Shown here: positions 9,163-17,893 of the stretch, one piece after another | How the letters are laid out: each line of letters begins with the position of its first letter | Numbering within the stretch: position 1 is the first letter of the stretch | Source of the DNA: Aquificota bacterium | GTDB taxonomy: Bacteria > Thermosulfidibacterota > Thermosulfidibacteria > Thermosulfidibacterales > B14-G1 | DNA: 64,000 bases | Direction of reading: 5' to 3' | NCBI GenBank assembly: GCA_015486015.1 | Contig: WFSL01000022.1 | Location: 1-64,000 of the forward strand | The notes under the pieces: model-generated | Told to the model about the DNA's origin: nothing | What the model saw: only the letters and a program-made list of their open reading frames with translations | Database searches by the model: none | Position numbers and translations under genes: made by a program

Positions 9163-9609
9163 TTACCCAGCCTCTATCACGTCCACCTGGACCTGGGCCT
9201 CCACCTGGTATGGAAGCTTCACCTTTATTAGATAGTGCCCCGTAGTCCTTATGGGCTCTTCTATAACGATCTTTTTCCTGTCCACCTTTATCCCCTCCAT
9301 CTCTAAGGCGTCAGCGATGTCCCGGGTAGTAACCGATCCAAAAAGTCTCCCCTCCTCCCCCGCCTGCTTCGCCACAACCACACGCGTTTGCGAGAGACGC
9401 TCCCCCAGAGCCCTTATCCTCTTTGCTTCCTTATCCACCCTCCGCATGATCTCAGCCCTTTGCTTCTCCAGTCCCTTGACGTTTTTAGAAGTAGCAACCA
9501 GAGCAAGGCCCTTTGGTATGAGGTAATTCCTTGCATACCCCGGAGAGACATCCACCACAGTACCGGCTGGGCCTATCCCCTCCAGATCAGCCTTCAGAAT
9601 CACCTTCAT
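9163..9609 (-). CDS. rplI: 50S ribosomal protein L9
   Basis: The 148-residue L9 has the N-terminal rRNA-binding domain (MKVILKADLEGIGPAG, then SPGYARNYLIPKGLA), the long connecting helix rich in charged residues, and the C-terminal domain LFGSVTTRDIADAL. ATG at 9609 is set by the GGAGG element immediately upstream and by the invariant MKVIL start; an upstream in-frame extension is not conserved. It leads the operon rplI-dnaB-lolA-RDD-lptF-lptG behind a strong promoter. Confidence 0.97.
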   Translation of the reverse strand: MKVILKADLEGIGPAGTVVDVSPGYARNYLIPKGLALVATSKNVKGLEKQRAEIMRRVDKEAKRIRALGERLSQTRVVVAKQAGEEGRLFGSVTTRDIADALEMEGIKVDRKKIVIEEPIRTTGHYLIKVKLPYQVEAQVQVDVIEAG

Positions 9610-9638
9610 GGAAACCTCCAGCATGCATGAATACAAAA

Positions 9639-9668
9639 AATATACCGACCACTCTCTGGCTGTGTCAA
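9639..9668 (-). promoter_or_regulatory. Strong sigma70-type promoter for the rplI operon
   Basis: On the minus strand the perfect -35 TTGACA is followed after 18 bases by TATATT, about 30 bases ahead of the rplI start. This is the best promoter match for the six-gene leftward operon. Confidence 0.75.
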
Positions 9669-9683
9669 CCGAGAAGCCTTCCC

Positions 9684-9710
9684 TTGAAAGTTGGCCCCTG
9701 TTCCTATATT
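9684..9710 (+). promoter_or_regulatory. Possible promoter for the ybbR-glmM operon
   Basis: TTGAAA, a short 15-base spacer and TATATT lie back to back with the rplI promoter and about 60 bases ahead of ybbR. The short spacing lowers confidence. Confidence 0.35.
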
Positions 9711-9770
9711 TCAAAAAACACCAGTAAAAAGGCCTGCTATTGGGGCCATGAGCTCTTTAGGGAGGGGTCC

Positions 9771-10427
9771 TTGTCCAACTTTCTCACCAAGAACTGGCTT
9801 GAGAGGCTACTTGCCCTAATCTTCGCCCTCCTCTTGTGGGTCTATGTGACAGGACATGAACAGTCTGAAATGGGGTTCACGGTACCCCTCGAGCTCACCA
9901 ACATCCCTGCCAAGATGGAGATCGTCAACGAGCCACCCGCTTACGTGAGCCTCCGGGTGAGAGGTGATAGCCGGGTCCTTAACAACATCAAGCCAGGGAA
10001 GATCAAGGTAACACTGGATCTGTCACAGCTAAAGGAAGGAAAGAATACCTTCACCATAACCAGGGAGCAAGTGATCCTGCCCAAGGGCTTAACGGTAACC
10101 AGGATAAGCCCTTCGTCCCTCAAGATCTTTGCAGAGGAGGTGGTGGAGAAGAAGGTCCCAGTGGCCCTCAATGCTAAAGGGATTCGAGCCTCCTGGAAGG
10201 TGAAACTTGAGCCCCCTGAAGTTACCGTCCAGGGGATGAGGTCGAGGGTGGAAAAGATAAGAAAGGTAAAGACCCAAACCTTTTCGCTAAATAAGAAGGA
10301 TATTATGCCTGGAAAATCCATTAAAAAGACGGTAGAATTGCTTCCTCCAGGGAAGGGACTTTTTCTCTTCCCTGACAGGGTGGAAGTAGTGATAATTGTA
10401 CCTCCAAAAGGAGGAAAAAGGCCATGA
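9771..10427 (+). CDS. YbbR-domain membrane protein (CdaR-like)
   Basis: A 218-residue protein anchored by one N-terminal helix (NWLERLLALIFALLLWVYVTG) with two YbbR repeats facing the periplasm (VPLELTNIPAKMEIVNEPP, VSLRVRGDSRVLNNI, then VPVALNAKGIRASWKVKLEPPEVTVQG). In other bacteria YbbR/CdaR regulates the c-di-AMP cyclase CdaA and is followed by glmM. No cdaA gene precedes it; rplI lies divergently. The TTG at 9771 is chosen as start because GGGAGG sits just upstream and the translated helix begins there. The stop overlaps glmM by 4 bases. Confidence 0.85.
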   Translation: MSNFLTKNWLERLLALIFALLLWVYVTGHEQSEMGFTVPLELTNIPAKMEIVNEPPAYVSLRVRGDSRVLNNIKPGKIKVTLDLSQLKEGKNTFTITREQVILPKGLTVTRISPSSLKIFAEEVVEKKVPVALNAKGIRASWKVKLEPPEVTVQGMRSRVEKIRKVKTQTFSLNKKDIMPGKSIKKTVELLPPGKGLFLFPDRVEVVIIVPPKGGKRP

Positions 10428-11785
10428 AACGCATATTTGGAACTGATGGGATCAGAGGGGTTGCCAACATTGAGCCCATGACGGTAGAGATGGCGTTGCG
10501 GGTGGGCAGGGCCATAGGCTACCTATTCAGAAACTCTTCAAAGGGACGCATCATTATAGGAAAGGACACCAGACTCTCTGGATACATGCTGGAGGCAGCC
10601 TTAGTGGCTGGGATATGCTCTATGGGGTCCGATGCCATCCTCTTAGGTCCATTCCCCACACCGGGGATAGGCTTCATCACCAAGGACATGAGGGCCGACG
10701 CTGGGGTAGTGATCTCCGCTTCTCATAATCCTTATCAGGACAATGGCATAAAGGTCTTTAACAGAGAGGGGATGAAGCTATCCGACGAGATGGAAAAGGA
10801 GCTGGAGGAGTTGGTGTTTTCTGGGAAGATAGACCATGTGAGACCAACCGCTACCCACATAGGGAAGGCCTACAGGGTGGTAGACGCCCTGGGCCGCTAT
10901 ATCGTCCATTTGAAGAGGACATTTCCCTCTGGCCTCTCCTTGGATGGCATCAAGATAGTAATAGACTGCGCCCATGGTGCCACTTACAAAGTGGCACCCG
11001 CAGTCTTCTCTGAGCTGGGGGCACAGGTAGTGGTTATGAATTGTGCCCCCGATGGGACCAATATCAATAGGGAGTGCGGTGCTGTCTATCCCCAAGCCAT
11101 GGCCTCGAGGGTAGCAAAGGAGGGGGCACACATCGGGGTGGCATTTGATGGCGATGGCGACAGGGCTATCCTGGCCGATGAAGATGGGCGCATCCTTGAC
11201 GGCGATTACGTCCTGTCCATATGCGGGTTGGATCTGCTCAAGTCTGGCACCTTGCCCAAGAGGACTGTGGTGGCCACTGTGATGTCCAACATGGGGCTGG
11301 AGTTTACCCTGGCCCCTTATCAGGGGCGAGTGCTGAGAACAACCGTGGGGGACAGGTACGTGTTTGAAGAGATGGAGAGGGAAGGTTGTGCCTTAGGGGG
11401 CGAGGCATCTGGCCATGTGATCTTCAGAGACCACGCCTCTACTGGGGATGGCATTATCACAGCCCTGCAGGTGCTTAAGGTAATGATCAAGAGGAACGCA
11501 TCACTTTCAATGCTGTCTCGGGAGGTGATCAGGCTGCCGCAGGTGCATAGGAGCCTCCCTGTGACAAGGACCCCACCCTTGGAGTCCCTGCCCGAGGTGC
11601 AGAGGGAGCTGGAATGGGCCAGGGGGGTGCTGAGAGAAAAGGGCCGTGTTCTGGTGCGGTACTCAGGAACGGAACCCAAGGTGCGCATCATGGTAGAGGG
11701 AGAGGATCAGGGACTCATCTCCCACATCTTGGATCGCCTGAGTGCCGCTATGTCCAAGAGCTTAGGAGGGGAAGAAATGGGGTAA
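10424..11785 (+). CDS. glmM: Phosphoglucosamine mutase GlmM
   Basis: Converts glucosamine-6-phosphate to glucosamine-1-phosphate, the step between GlmS and GlmU in UDP-GlcNAc synthesis; glmS and glmU are also in this window. 453 residues. Hallmarks are [13 protein letters not shown] at the start, the phosphoserine loop [14 protein letters not shown] near residue 100, the metal loop DGDGDRA near residue 243, the sugar-binding GGEASGH and the phosphate-binding [12 protein letters not shown] near the C-terminus. Starts inside the ybbR stop. Confidence 0.97.
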   Translation: MKRIFGTDGIRGVANIEPMTVEMALRVGRAIGYLFRNSSKGRIIIGKDTRLSGYMLEAALVAGICSMGSDAILLGPFPTPGIGFITKDMRADAGVVISASHNPYQDNGIKVFNREGMKLSDEMEKELEELVFSGKIDHVRPTATHIGKAYRVVDALGRYIVHLKRTFPSGLSLDGIKIVIDCAHGATYKVAPAVFSELGAQVVVMNCAPDGTNINRECGAVYPQAMASRVAKEGAHIGVAFDGDGDRAILADEDGRILDGDYVLSICGLDLLKSGTLPKRTVVATVMSNMGLEFTLAPYQGRVLRTTVGDRYVFEEMEREGCALGGEASGHVIFRDHASTGDGIITALQVLKVMIKRNASLSMLSREVIRLPQVHRSLPVTRTPPLESLPEVQRELEWARGVLREKGRVLVRYSGTEPKVRIMVEGEDQGLISHILDRLSAAMSKSLGGEEMG

Positions 11786-11793
11786 AACTGGGG

Positions 11794-12489
11794 GTGAACA
11801 TAGACCATGTTGCCACGGTGAGGGAGGCCAGAAGGGCCCAGGAGCCCGAGCCCGTGGCAGCAGCAGTTCTGGCAGAACTGGGAGGCGCAGATGGGATCAC
11901 TATCCACCTTAGGGTAGACAGGAGGCACATCAAGGACAGAGACCTAAAGCTTCTGCGCCAGGTAGTAAAGACCAAACTCAACCTGGAAATGTCCTTAGCT
12001 GAAGGAATGGTGAAAGTGGCCCTTGAAGCGAAGCCCCACCAGGTCACTTTGGTGCCAGAGGAACCCAATGAGGTGACTACGCAAGGGGGACTTGACGTAA
12101 AGGGCAACTTAGACACCGTGACACGAGTTGTGGAGCGCCTGAAAAACGCAGGCATTACCGTGAGCATCTTTATCGATCCCGACCCTGTGCAAGTGAGGGC
12201 AGCCAAGGAGGCAGGTGCAGACGCCATAGAGATCCACACAGGGCTTTACGCCGAGGCCCCCAAGGATAAGGTAGATGAAGAATACCAGAAGATCCTAAAT
12301 GCCGCTCAGTTGGCCCAGAACTTAGGTCTCGTGGTCCATGCTGGTCACGGGCTCAACTATAAAAACGTGGCCCCCATCGCCGCCATTCCAGGGGTCGAAG
12401 AACTGAATATCGGCCATAGCATCGTGGCTCGGGCGGTATTGGTGGGCATGGAGAGGGCGGTATATGAGATGAAAAGACTCTTAAAATGA
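11794..12489 (+). CDS. pdxJ: Pyridoxine 5'-phosphate synthase PdxJ
   Basis: Condenses 1-deoxyxylulose-5-phosphate with 3-amino-2-oxopropyl phosphate in DXP-dependent vitamin B6 synthesis. The TIM-barrel signature is clear: [31 protein letters not shown]-type sequence (here [16 protein letters not shown]), [22 protein letters not shown] and [16 protein letters not shown] at 11794 is the only standard start near the 5' end; it trims the usual LGV ahead of NIDHV, so a non-standard start at 11788 (CTG) or slightly upstream is possible. An AGGAGG lies at 11764. Follows glmM by 8 bases and overlaps pgpA by 4. Confidence 0.93.
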   Translation: MNIDHVATVREARRAQEPEPVAAAVLAELGGADGITIHLRVDRRHIKDRDLKLLRQVVKTKLNLEMSLAEGMVKVALEAKPHQVTLVPEEPNEVTTQGGLDVKGNLDTVTRVVERLKNAGITVSIFIDPDPVQVRAAKEAGADAIEIHTGLYAEAPKDKVDEEYQKILNAAQLAQNLGLVVHAGHGLNYKNVAPIAAIPGVEELNIGHSIVARAVLVGMERAVYEMKRLLK

Positions 12490-12920
12490 GCAGGGCCAGA
12501 CTCCTCTTTCTTACAGGTTTGGGGGCCGGCTACTTCCCGTGGGCCCCTGGGACAGCAGGATCGGTGGTAGGGGTTGTACTCTACCTCATCCTCTGGCATC
12601 ATTGTGGATGGTTCCTCTATCTCCTGCTCACATTAGCACTATTCTTCGGGGGGGTGGTAGCATCGGATACAGGCCTCCAACTGTTTGGAGAGGAGGATAG
12701 CCCCCACATAGTCATAGATGAGATAGTAGGGTACCTCATCACCATGTGGGGGATCCGCTATGGGTTTTGGCCAGTGGCGTTGGGCTTCATCCTCTTCAGG
12801 ATATGGGACATATGGAAACCCTTCTCCTGGGCAGAAAAGATTCCTGGGGGATGGGGAGTGATGGTGGATGATGCATTGGCAGGTGTGCTGGCCAATGTGA
12901 TGCTGAGGATCATATTTTGA
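12486..12920 (+). CDS. pgpA: Phosphatidylglycerophosphatase A
   Basis: Dephosphorylates phosphatidylglycerophosphate to phosphatidylglycerol in the inner membrane. The 144-residue protein carries the PgpA motifs [17 protein letters not shown] near the N-terminus, [12 protein letters not shown] near residue 75, FRIWDIWKP and the C-terminal [12 protein letters not shown], with about four hydrophobic helices. ATGA overlap with pdxJ upstream and TTGA overlap with lptD downstream. Confidence 0.94.
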   Translation: MSRARLLFLTGLGAGYFPWAPGTAGSVVGVVLYLILWHHCGWFLYLLLTLALFFGGVVASDTGLQLFGEEDSPHIVIDEIVGYLITMWGIRYGFWPVALGFILFRIWDIWKPFSWAEKIPGGWGVMVDDALAGVLANVMLRIIF

Positions 12921-15040
12921 GAAAAGTGATCGTCATCCTTCTATTTGTCTTTGCCCTTGTGCCAAGGGGATGGGCCAAGGGTGGACGTATTAATATCTCT
13001 GCCAAGTCCATCAAGCGATACCCCCAGGAGCACCTGCTGGTGGCTCAGGGAGAAGTAGAGATCACCTACAAAGATGTGAAGCTTACAGCTGACAAGGTAA
13101 GCCTCTATACCACAACAAAGGACCTTATCGCAGAGGGAAACGTCACCCTATATCAGAAACAGGACTACCTCAAGTGCGACAGGCTGGAGTTTAATCTCTA
13201 TTCGAAAACGGGGGTGGCCTACAGGGCAAAGGGCTACTTCCACCCCTTCTACTATGTACAGGGGAAGAAGATAGAGAAGGTGAGCAAAAGGCGATATATA
13301 GTAGAAGAGGGGACATTCACTACCTGTGCCCCAGGGAAAGTTTGCAAGAAGGCTCCTGCGTGGTGCTTCAAGACAAAGAGGATGACGGTAGATGTAGGGG
13401 GATACGCCAGGGGGAAATCCGTCTCATTTTGGATCAAGAAGATCCCTGTACTTTATACCCCCTACATCAGGGTGCCGGTGTATCAGGAGAGGAAGACAGG
13501 TTTCCTTACGCCCCGGCCCGGCTACTCGTCTACTAAGGGCTTCTTTCTACATATCCCTTTCTTCTGGGCCATATCGGAAAGCCGAGACGCAACCATCACC
13601 GTGACCCCATATACAAAGAAGGCTATTAGGGGTACATTGGAATACAGGTACGTCATTGACAAAGAATCCAGGGGGTACTTCTTAGGAGACTACTACCGAA
13701 GAGCGCACCCCAAACGCAGGAAGTGGTCCATCTACTTCGAACATAACCAGTGGCTTAAAAACGATTGGCGCCTGCTGGCAAAGGGAGACATCAGGAGCGA
13801 TAACAGGTATGCCAGGACCTTTGGGGAGAATCTGGAGAAGAGGGTAGAACGCTACACCGACTCCTACGTGACCCTCACCAAGAACTGGCACCATACCCAC
13901 TTCTACCTTGACCTTAGAGGGAAGAAGGATCTCATAGACAAGTTCAGTGAGAGCACTTATAAGATGCCAGAGTGGAAGGTCTCTATTACACCCACCCCCT
14001 TCTTTGGCCTTCCCTTCTACCTGGAAGCGGATAACTCGCTATTGAGCTACGAAAAGAAGAGCACCTCCATGCATCTCAGCCACAAGCTTACCCGCTTGGA
14101 CCTCCACCCTGCCGCCTCTCTGCCCCTGAGGATAGCCCCATGGTTTAGCATCACCCCCAAGGTGGGATTGAGGGAAACCTGGTACAGCAAGAGCCTGAAA
14201 GAGGGGAATGAGAAACACCTAAGGCATGCCTCCCTCAGCCGCTTCCTTCCCAATATAGGGGTGGCATTGAGGGGGCCCCAGATAGAGAGGTTGTTTAAGC
14301 TGAAGGGCGAGAAAAGGATTAAGCATACAATCATACCCGAGATCCGATACACCTATATCCCACCCAAGGACCAGCATAATATTCCATACTTCGATCTGGA
14401 GGATTATGTCCCCCCCCAGGATATGTTCCTCTTTTCGCTCACTAACTGGGTCTATCTCTACACCCCAAAGGGGGGCAGGCGGTTGGCGAAGGTGAGAATA
14501 GAAGAGGGGTACAATAACCACTTTTATAGAAAAACGTGCCCTACCAAGAGACCTTTCACCGACCTACTGGTGGACGTAGACACAGACATACTGCCCACAG
14601 TAAGCCTGGATACTCAGGTGCGATACAGCGTCTATGGCAGGGGAATCACCTCCTGGGATACCCAGCTAAATCTAACCAGGGGAATATTCAGATTCAATGG
14701 GAGCTACCATTACAAAAAGAGGCCTGAGGAGCGTTTTGCGATACTGGAGCCTGGAATCACCTTAGGCCCATGGAACCTATGGGGGGCTGTGAGGTACGAT
14801 CTCAAAAAGTGCTTTACGCGAGAGAAGGAGATCAGGGCTATCTACCAGCAGGAGTGCTGGGCCGCTACGTTGGATTATATCTACATAGACAACCGTTGGA
14901 ACGACGCCCCCAACGAAAAGAGGCTCACCTTCTTTGTAACCTTGAAGGGTATAGGGAGTGTGGGAAGGAAAAAATATTCCTCTTCTCCCGAACAAAGTGG
15001 TTTTATCTTTATGCCTGCATGGGGTCCAAGCGGTTGGTGA
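12917..15040 (+). CDS. lptD: LPS-assembly outer-membrane protein LptD (OstA/Imp)
   Basis: Outer-membrane translocon that places lipopolysaccharide on the cell surface. The 707 residues contain a signal peptide (VIVILLFVFALVPRGWAKG), an OstA/LptA-like jellyroll (LVAQGEVEITYKDVKLTADKV, LIAEGNVTLYQ) and a C-terminal beta-barrel rich in alternating aromatic strands (GYFLGDYYRRAHP, WSIYFEHNQWLKNDW). Start is TTG at 12917 overlapping the pgpA stop. The pairs of cysteines (near residues 134-145) may form the disulfides seen in the family. Partners lptF and lptG are 8 kb to the left; no LptE is recognised here. Confidence 0.9.
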   Translation: MRKVIVILLFVFALVPRGWAKGGRINISAKSIKRYPQEHLLVAQGEVEITYKDVKLTADKVSLYTTTKDLIAEGNVTLYQKQDYLKCDRLEFNLYSKTGVAYRAKGYFHPFYYVQGKKIEKVSKRRYIVEEGTFTTCAPGKVCKKAPAWCFKTKRMTVDVGGYARGKSVSFWIKKIPVLYTPYIRVPVYQERKTGFLTPRPGYSSTKGFFLHIPFFWAISESRDATITVTPYTKKAIRGTLEYRYVIDKESRGYFLGDYYRRAHPKRRKWSIYFEHNQWLKNDWRLLAKGDIRSDNRYARTFGENLEKRVERYTDSYVTLTKNWHHTHFYLDLRGKKDLIDKFSESTYKMPEWKVSITPTPFFGLPFYLEADNSLLSYEKKSTSMHLSHKLTRLDLHPAASLPLRIAPWFSITPKVGLRETWYSKSLKEGNEKHLRHASLSRFLPNIGVALRGPQIERLFKLKGEKRIKHTIIPEIRYTYIPPKDQHNIPYFDLEDYVPPQDMFLFSLTNWVYLYTPKGGRRLAKVRIEEGYNNHFYRKTCPTKRPFTDLLVDVDTDILPTVSLDTQVRYSVYGRGITSWDTQLNLTRGIFRFNGSYHYKKRPEERFAILEPGITLGPWNLWGAVRYDLKKCFTREKEIRAIYQQECWAATLDYIYIDNRWNDAPNEKRLTFFVTLKGIGSVGRKKYSSSPEQSGFIFMPAWGPSGW

Positions 15041-15058
15041 AGGGGAGGATAAGATAAG

Positions 15059-16156
15059 GTGGCCGTAACCCAATTGGACCTCACAAGGGAGTATCGTCTC
15101 TTCCGAAGGGAGATAAACCGGGCCATAGAGAGGGTATTAGAATCCGGCCGCTTTGTCCTGGGCGAGGAGGTAGGGGCCTTAGAGAAGGAGGTGGCTTCCT
15201 ACTGTGGGGCGACATGGGGGATTGGGGTCTCTTCAGGCACCGACGCCCTCCACCTGGCCCTGAGGGCCCTCGACATAGGACCAGGAGACGAGGTGATCAT
15301 CCCCTCCTTTACATTTGTAGCAACAGCGGAGGCCGTTCTTTACTGTGGTGCCACCCCTCGTTTCGTGGATATAGACCCTACCACCTTCAATCTAAACCCA
15401 GAGAGGGTGGAGGAGGCCATTACCCCCAAGACGAGGGCTATTGTGGCTGTACACCTATTCGGCCTGCCAGCACCCATGGATCCTCTTCTGGAGCTGGCCA
15501 GGCACTACTCGCTGTTGGTGATAGAGGACGCTGCCCAGGCCTTTGGCGCCTCTTACAATGAGAAAAGGGTAGGAGGAATCGGGGATGCTGGATGCTTCAG
15601 CTTCTTCCCCACAAAGAACCTCAATGCCTACGGAGACGGAGGCATGGTGCTTACTTCCCATAGTGATGTGGCAGATCGCCTCAGGACGTTGAGGGCCCAT
15701 GGGAGTAGTGAAAGGTACATCCACAGGGAGCTGGGATTTAATAGCCGGCTGGACGAGATCCAAGCGGCCATTCTAAGGGTGAAGCTGACCCATATTGATC
15801 AGCTCAACGAGAAAAGGAGAAGTGTGGCGGCGGCCTATTCCAGGGCACTGAAGGAGGTGGTTCAGGTGCCTGTGGAGCCCGCCGGCTCCTACCACGTCTA
15901 TCACCAGTACACCATCAGGACCCCTAAAAGGGGGAGGCTCATGGAGTGGCTGAAGAAAAGGGGGATAGGGTGTCAGGTATATTATCCCGTTCCACTGCAT
16001 CTGCAGGGGCCCTTCAAGTATTTCCCACGGACATGCCTTGAGGAGACAGAGAAGGCCTCTCAAGAGGTGCTATCCCTACCTATTCACCCATTTCTCACGC
16101 CAAGAGAGGTGGACGAGGTGATAGAGGGTGTCCTATCCTTTTTCAAGGCCTTATAG
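15059..16156 (+). CDS. DegT/DnrJ/EryC1/StrS-family sugar aminotransferase
   Basis: PLP-dependent aminotransferase acting on nucleotide-linked keto-sugars for surface polysaccharide or lipid A type amino sugars. 365 residues. Family marks are SGRFVLGEEVGALEKE, the phosphate-binding SSGTDALHLALRAL, VIPSFTFVATAEAV, IEDAAQAFGA and the PLP lysine in FPTKNLNAYGDGGM near residue 187. GTG at 15059 follows GGGAGGAT. The closest types would be WbpE/FdtB/QdtB-like enzymes, but the sugar cannot be assigned. It sits directly after lptD, in keeping with an envelope role, and its last 14 bases overlap the convergent HIT gene. Confidence 0.88.
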   Translation: MAVTQLDLTREYRLFRREINRAIERVLESGRFVLGEEVGALEKEVASYCGATWGIGVSSGTDALHLALRALDIGPGDEVIIPSFTFVATAEAVLYCGATPRFVDIDPTTFNLNPERVEEAITPKTRAIVAVHLFGLPAPMDPLLELARHYSLLVIEDAAQAFGASYNEKRVGGIGDAGCFSFFPTKNLNAYGDGGMVLTSHSDVADRLRTLRAHGSSERYIHRELGFNSRLDEIQAAILRVKLTHIDQLNEKRRSVAAAYSRALKEVVQVPVEPAGSYHVYHQYTIRTPKRGRLMEWLKKRGIGCQVYYPVPLHLQGPFKYFPRTCLEETEKASQEVLSLPIHPFLTPREVDEVIEGVLSFFKAL

Positions 16157-16556
16157 CATTGCGAAGCTTCTCCCCATAATCCTCTATCTCCCCCTCCTCG
16201 TACTTCAGATGCCGCCATCCGAAGGCGACCCCATCATCTACAAACCTGGGAATGATATGGAGATGCAAATGGGGGATCTCCTGTCCTGCAGTTCTCCCAT
16301 TGTTCATGAGGAGGTGGTAGCCGTCTGGCTTGAAGGCCTTTACCATACCCTGGGCCACCAAATGGGCCACCTCCAGCATCTCCTGAAGGACCCCGATGGG
16401 CGCTTCTGCGAACATCTCATAGTGGGCCTTGGGTATAACCAGTGCATGTCCCTTGTTGAGTGGGAATAAATCCAGGATAGCAATGCACTCCCTTGCGTCA
16501 TAGACCTTCTCTGAGGGAACCTCACCTTTAACAATCTTGCAAAAGATGCAGTCCAT
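16143..16556 (-). CDS. HIT family nucleotide-binding hydrolase
   Basis: A 137-residue histidine-triad protein, typically a purine nucleoside phosphoramidase or dinucleotide hydrolase. The triad HLHLHIIP lies near residue 97 and the N-terminal CIFC with later histidines may bind zinc. Other conserved parts are FPLNKGHALVIPKAHYE and LLMNNGRTAGQEIPH. It begins 9 bases after the stop of the Fe-S protein gene upstream, suggesting co-transcription. Confidence 0.92.
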   Translation of the reverse strand: MDCIFCKIVKGEVPSEKVYDARECIAILDLFPLNKGHALVIPKAHYEMFAEAPIGVLQEMLEVAHLVAQGMVKAFKPDGYHLLMNNGRTAGQEIPHLHLHIIPRFVDDGVAFGWRHLKYEEGEIEDYGEKLRNAIRP

Positions 16557-16565
16557 GTCGCCCTC

Positions 16566-17807
16566 CTATCCTGTTGTTTCTTTTGAATTATTCTCCACCT
16601 CCCTAAGGCGAAAATCAATGGCCTCCACGATATGGAGGGCCTTAGACCTTATCCCTTCCATTGCTAAGCACCGGTTTATCTGGAGGATGCAAGCAGGGCA
16701 GTCGGTCAGCACTACCCCACAGCCCGTCTGGGAGATGTGCCGGGCCTTGACCTTCCCCACCCCTAAGGAGACCTGGGGATAGATCCAGGCTGCACTCCCT
16801 CCAAAACCGCAGCACCTTTCAAACTCGGCCATTTCCACAAACGATGAGCCCAGGAGAGCCCTGAGGAAGGATGGGACCCCCTTTATCCCCTGCCCACGCC
16901 CCAGATGACAAGGTTGGTGATATGTGGCCCTTTCAGCCAGCTTATATCGGAATCCTCCAGGCCCTACCTCCAACAGCAACTCCGCAACGTCCTTTACCGG
17001 GATAGAAAGCCTGTAATGCCTCTTGAGATGCGCCGTGCACGTGGCACAGGCAGTAACAACAAGGTGGGCCCCGGAGGATTCCAGGACCCGGGTATTCCTC
17101 TCCTTGAGCCTCTCGGCGCCACCCTTATCGCCCATGGCCAAGTGAGGATGGCCGCAACACCCTTGCCCCTCTGGGATGATCACCCTGTATCCCATCCCTG
17201 AAAGGATCGCCACGGTGGCCTCTGCAATGGAAGGGTAGACATACTCCAGCAGGCATCCCAAGAAGAGGGCCACAGTGCCCCTATTCCCCGTACCCTGCTC
17301 TACAGGTGCCTCCCTGGAGTATGGAACCTCGACGGGAGGCATAAGGCCCAGCTCCTTCAGCAAGGGAATCCTCAGGGCAATACCTCTGTATTCCTCCACC
17401 TTCCTTCCCCAGAGGGGACGAGTAAGAATTCCAACGCTCACCAACCTATGGGCTAAGGTCTTGTCTTCAAGGATGCGCTTCAGACACCTCCCAGGAAGAG
17501 AGACACCCTTAGCCTTGGCCAATACTGCCCGAGCGGCTTCCACAATATCCACCACAGGGGTCTCATTGGTGCAGACCTCTTCGCAGGCCATGCATAGGAG
17601 GCAAGTAGAAAGATGCTCCTCTAATCTCCGTGAGGGAGGAACATCTCCCTTCTCAAGGGCCTTTGTCAGGGCCACCCTCCCTCGAGCAACCGCCCATTCT
17701 CGCTGTATAAGATCAAAGGTGGGACAAACAGCCCTACATCTCCCACACCGCACACATCGGGAAATGGCCTCCTCAAGGCCCACCTCTTCCCTCTGCTGGG
17801 ATCCCAC
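16566..17807 (-). CDS. GlcF/HdrD-like (Fe-S)-binding oxidoreductase subunit with two CCG domains
   Basis: A 413-residue electron-transfer protein. Two [4Fe-4S] ferredoxin motifs are visible near the N-terminus, CVRCGRCRAVCP and CLLCMACEEVC. Two CCG (DUF3400/cysteine-rich) domains follow, one with GCLLEYVYPSI, EGQGCCGHP and ACATC, and the second with HQPCHLGRG, ERCCGFGGS and DCPACILQ. This layout matches the iron-sulfur subunit of glycolate or lactate oxidase (GlcF) and related HdrD-type proteins. No FAD subunit (GlcD) is adjacent, so its electron donor is unknown. Start ATG at 17807; upstream is the M48 lipoprotein gene. Confidence 0.85.
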   Translation of the reverse strand: MGSQQREEVGLEEAISRCVRCGRCRAVCPTFDLIQREWAVARGRVALTKALEKGDVPPSRRLEEHLSTCLLCMACEEVCTNETPVVDIVEAARAVLAKAKGVSLPGRCLKRILEDKTLAHRLVSVGILTRPLWGRKVEEYRGIALRIPLLKELGLMPPVEVPYSREAPVEQGTGNRGTVALFLGCLLEYVYPSIAEATVAILSGMGYRVIIPEGQGCCGHPHLAMGDKGGAERLKERNTRVLESSGAHLVVTACATCTAHLKRHYRLSIPVKDVAELLLEVGPGGFRYKLAERATYHQPCHLGRGQGIKGVPSFLRALLGSSFVEMAEFERCCGFGGSAAWIYPQVSLGVGKVKARHISQTGCGVVLTDCPACILQINRCLAMEGIRSKALHIVEAIDFRLREVENNSKETTG

Positions 17808-17893
17808 CAGGACCCCTTCCTATGATGGGATGCTGCCCTTCATGGTTCCCCGATGCAAAGGCCTGACTGCACCTGTGGAAAACATAAAATGCT

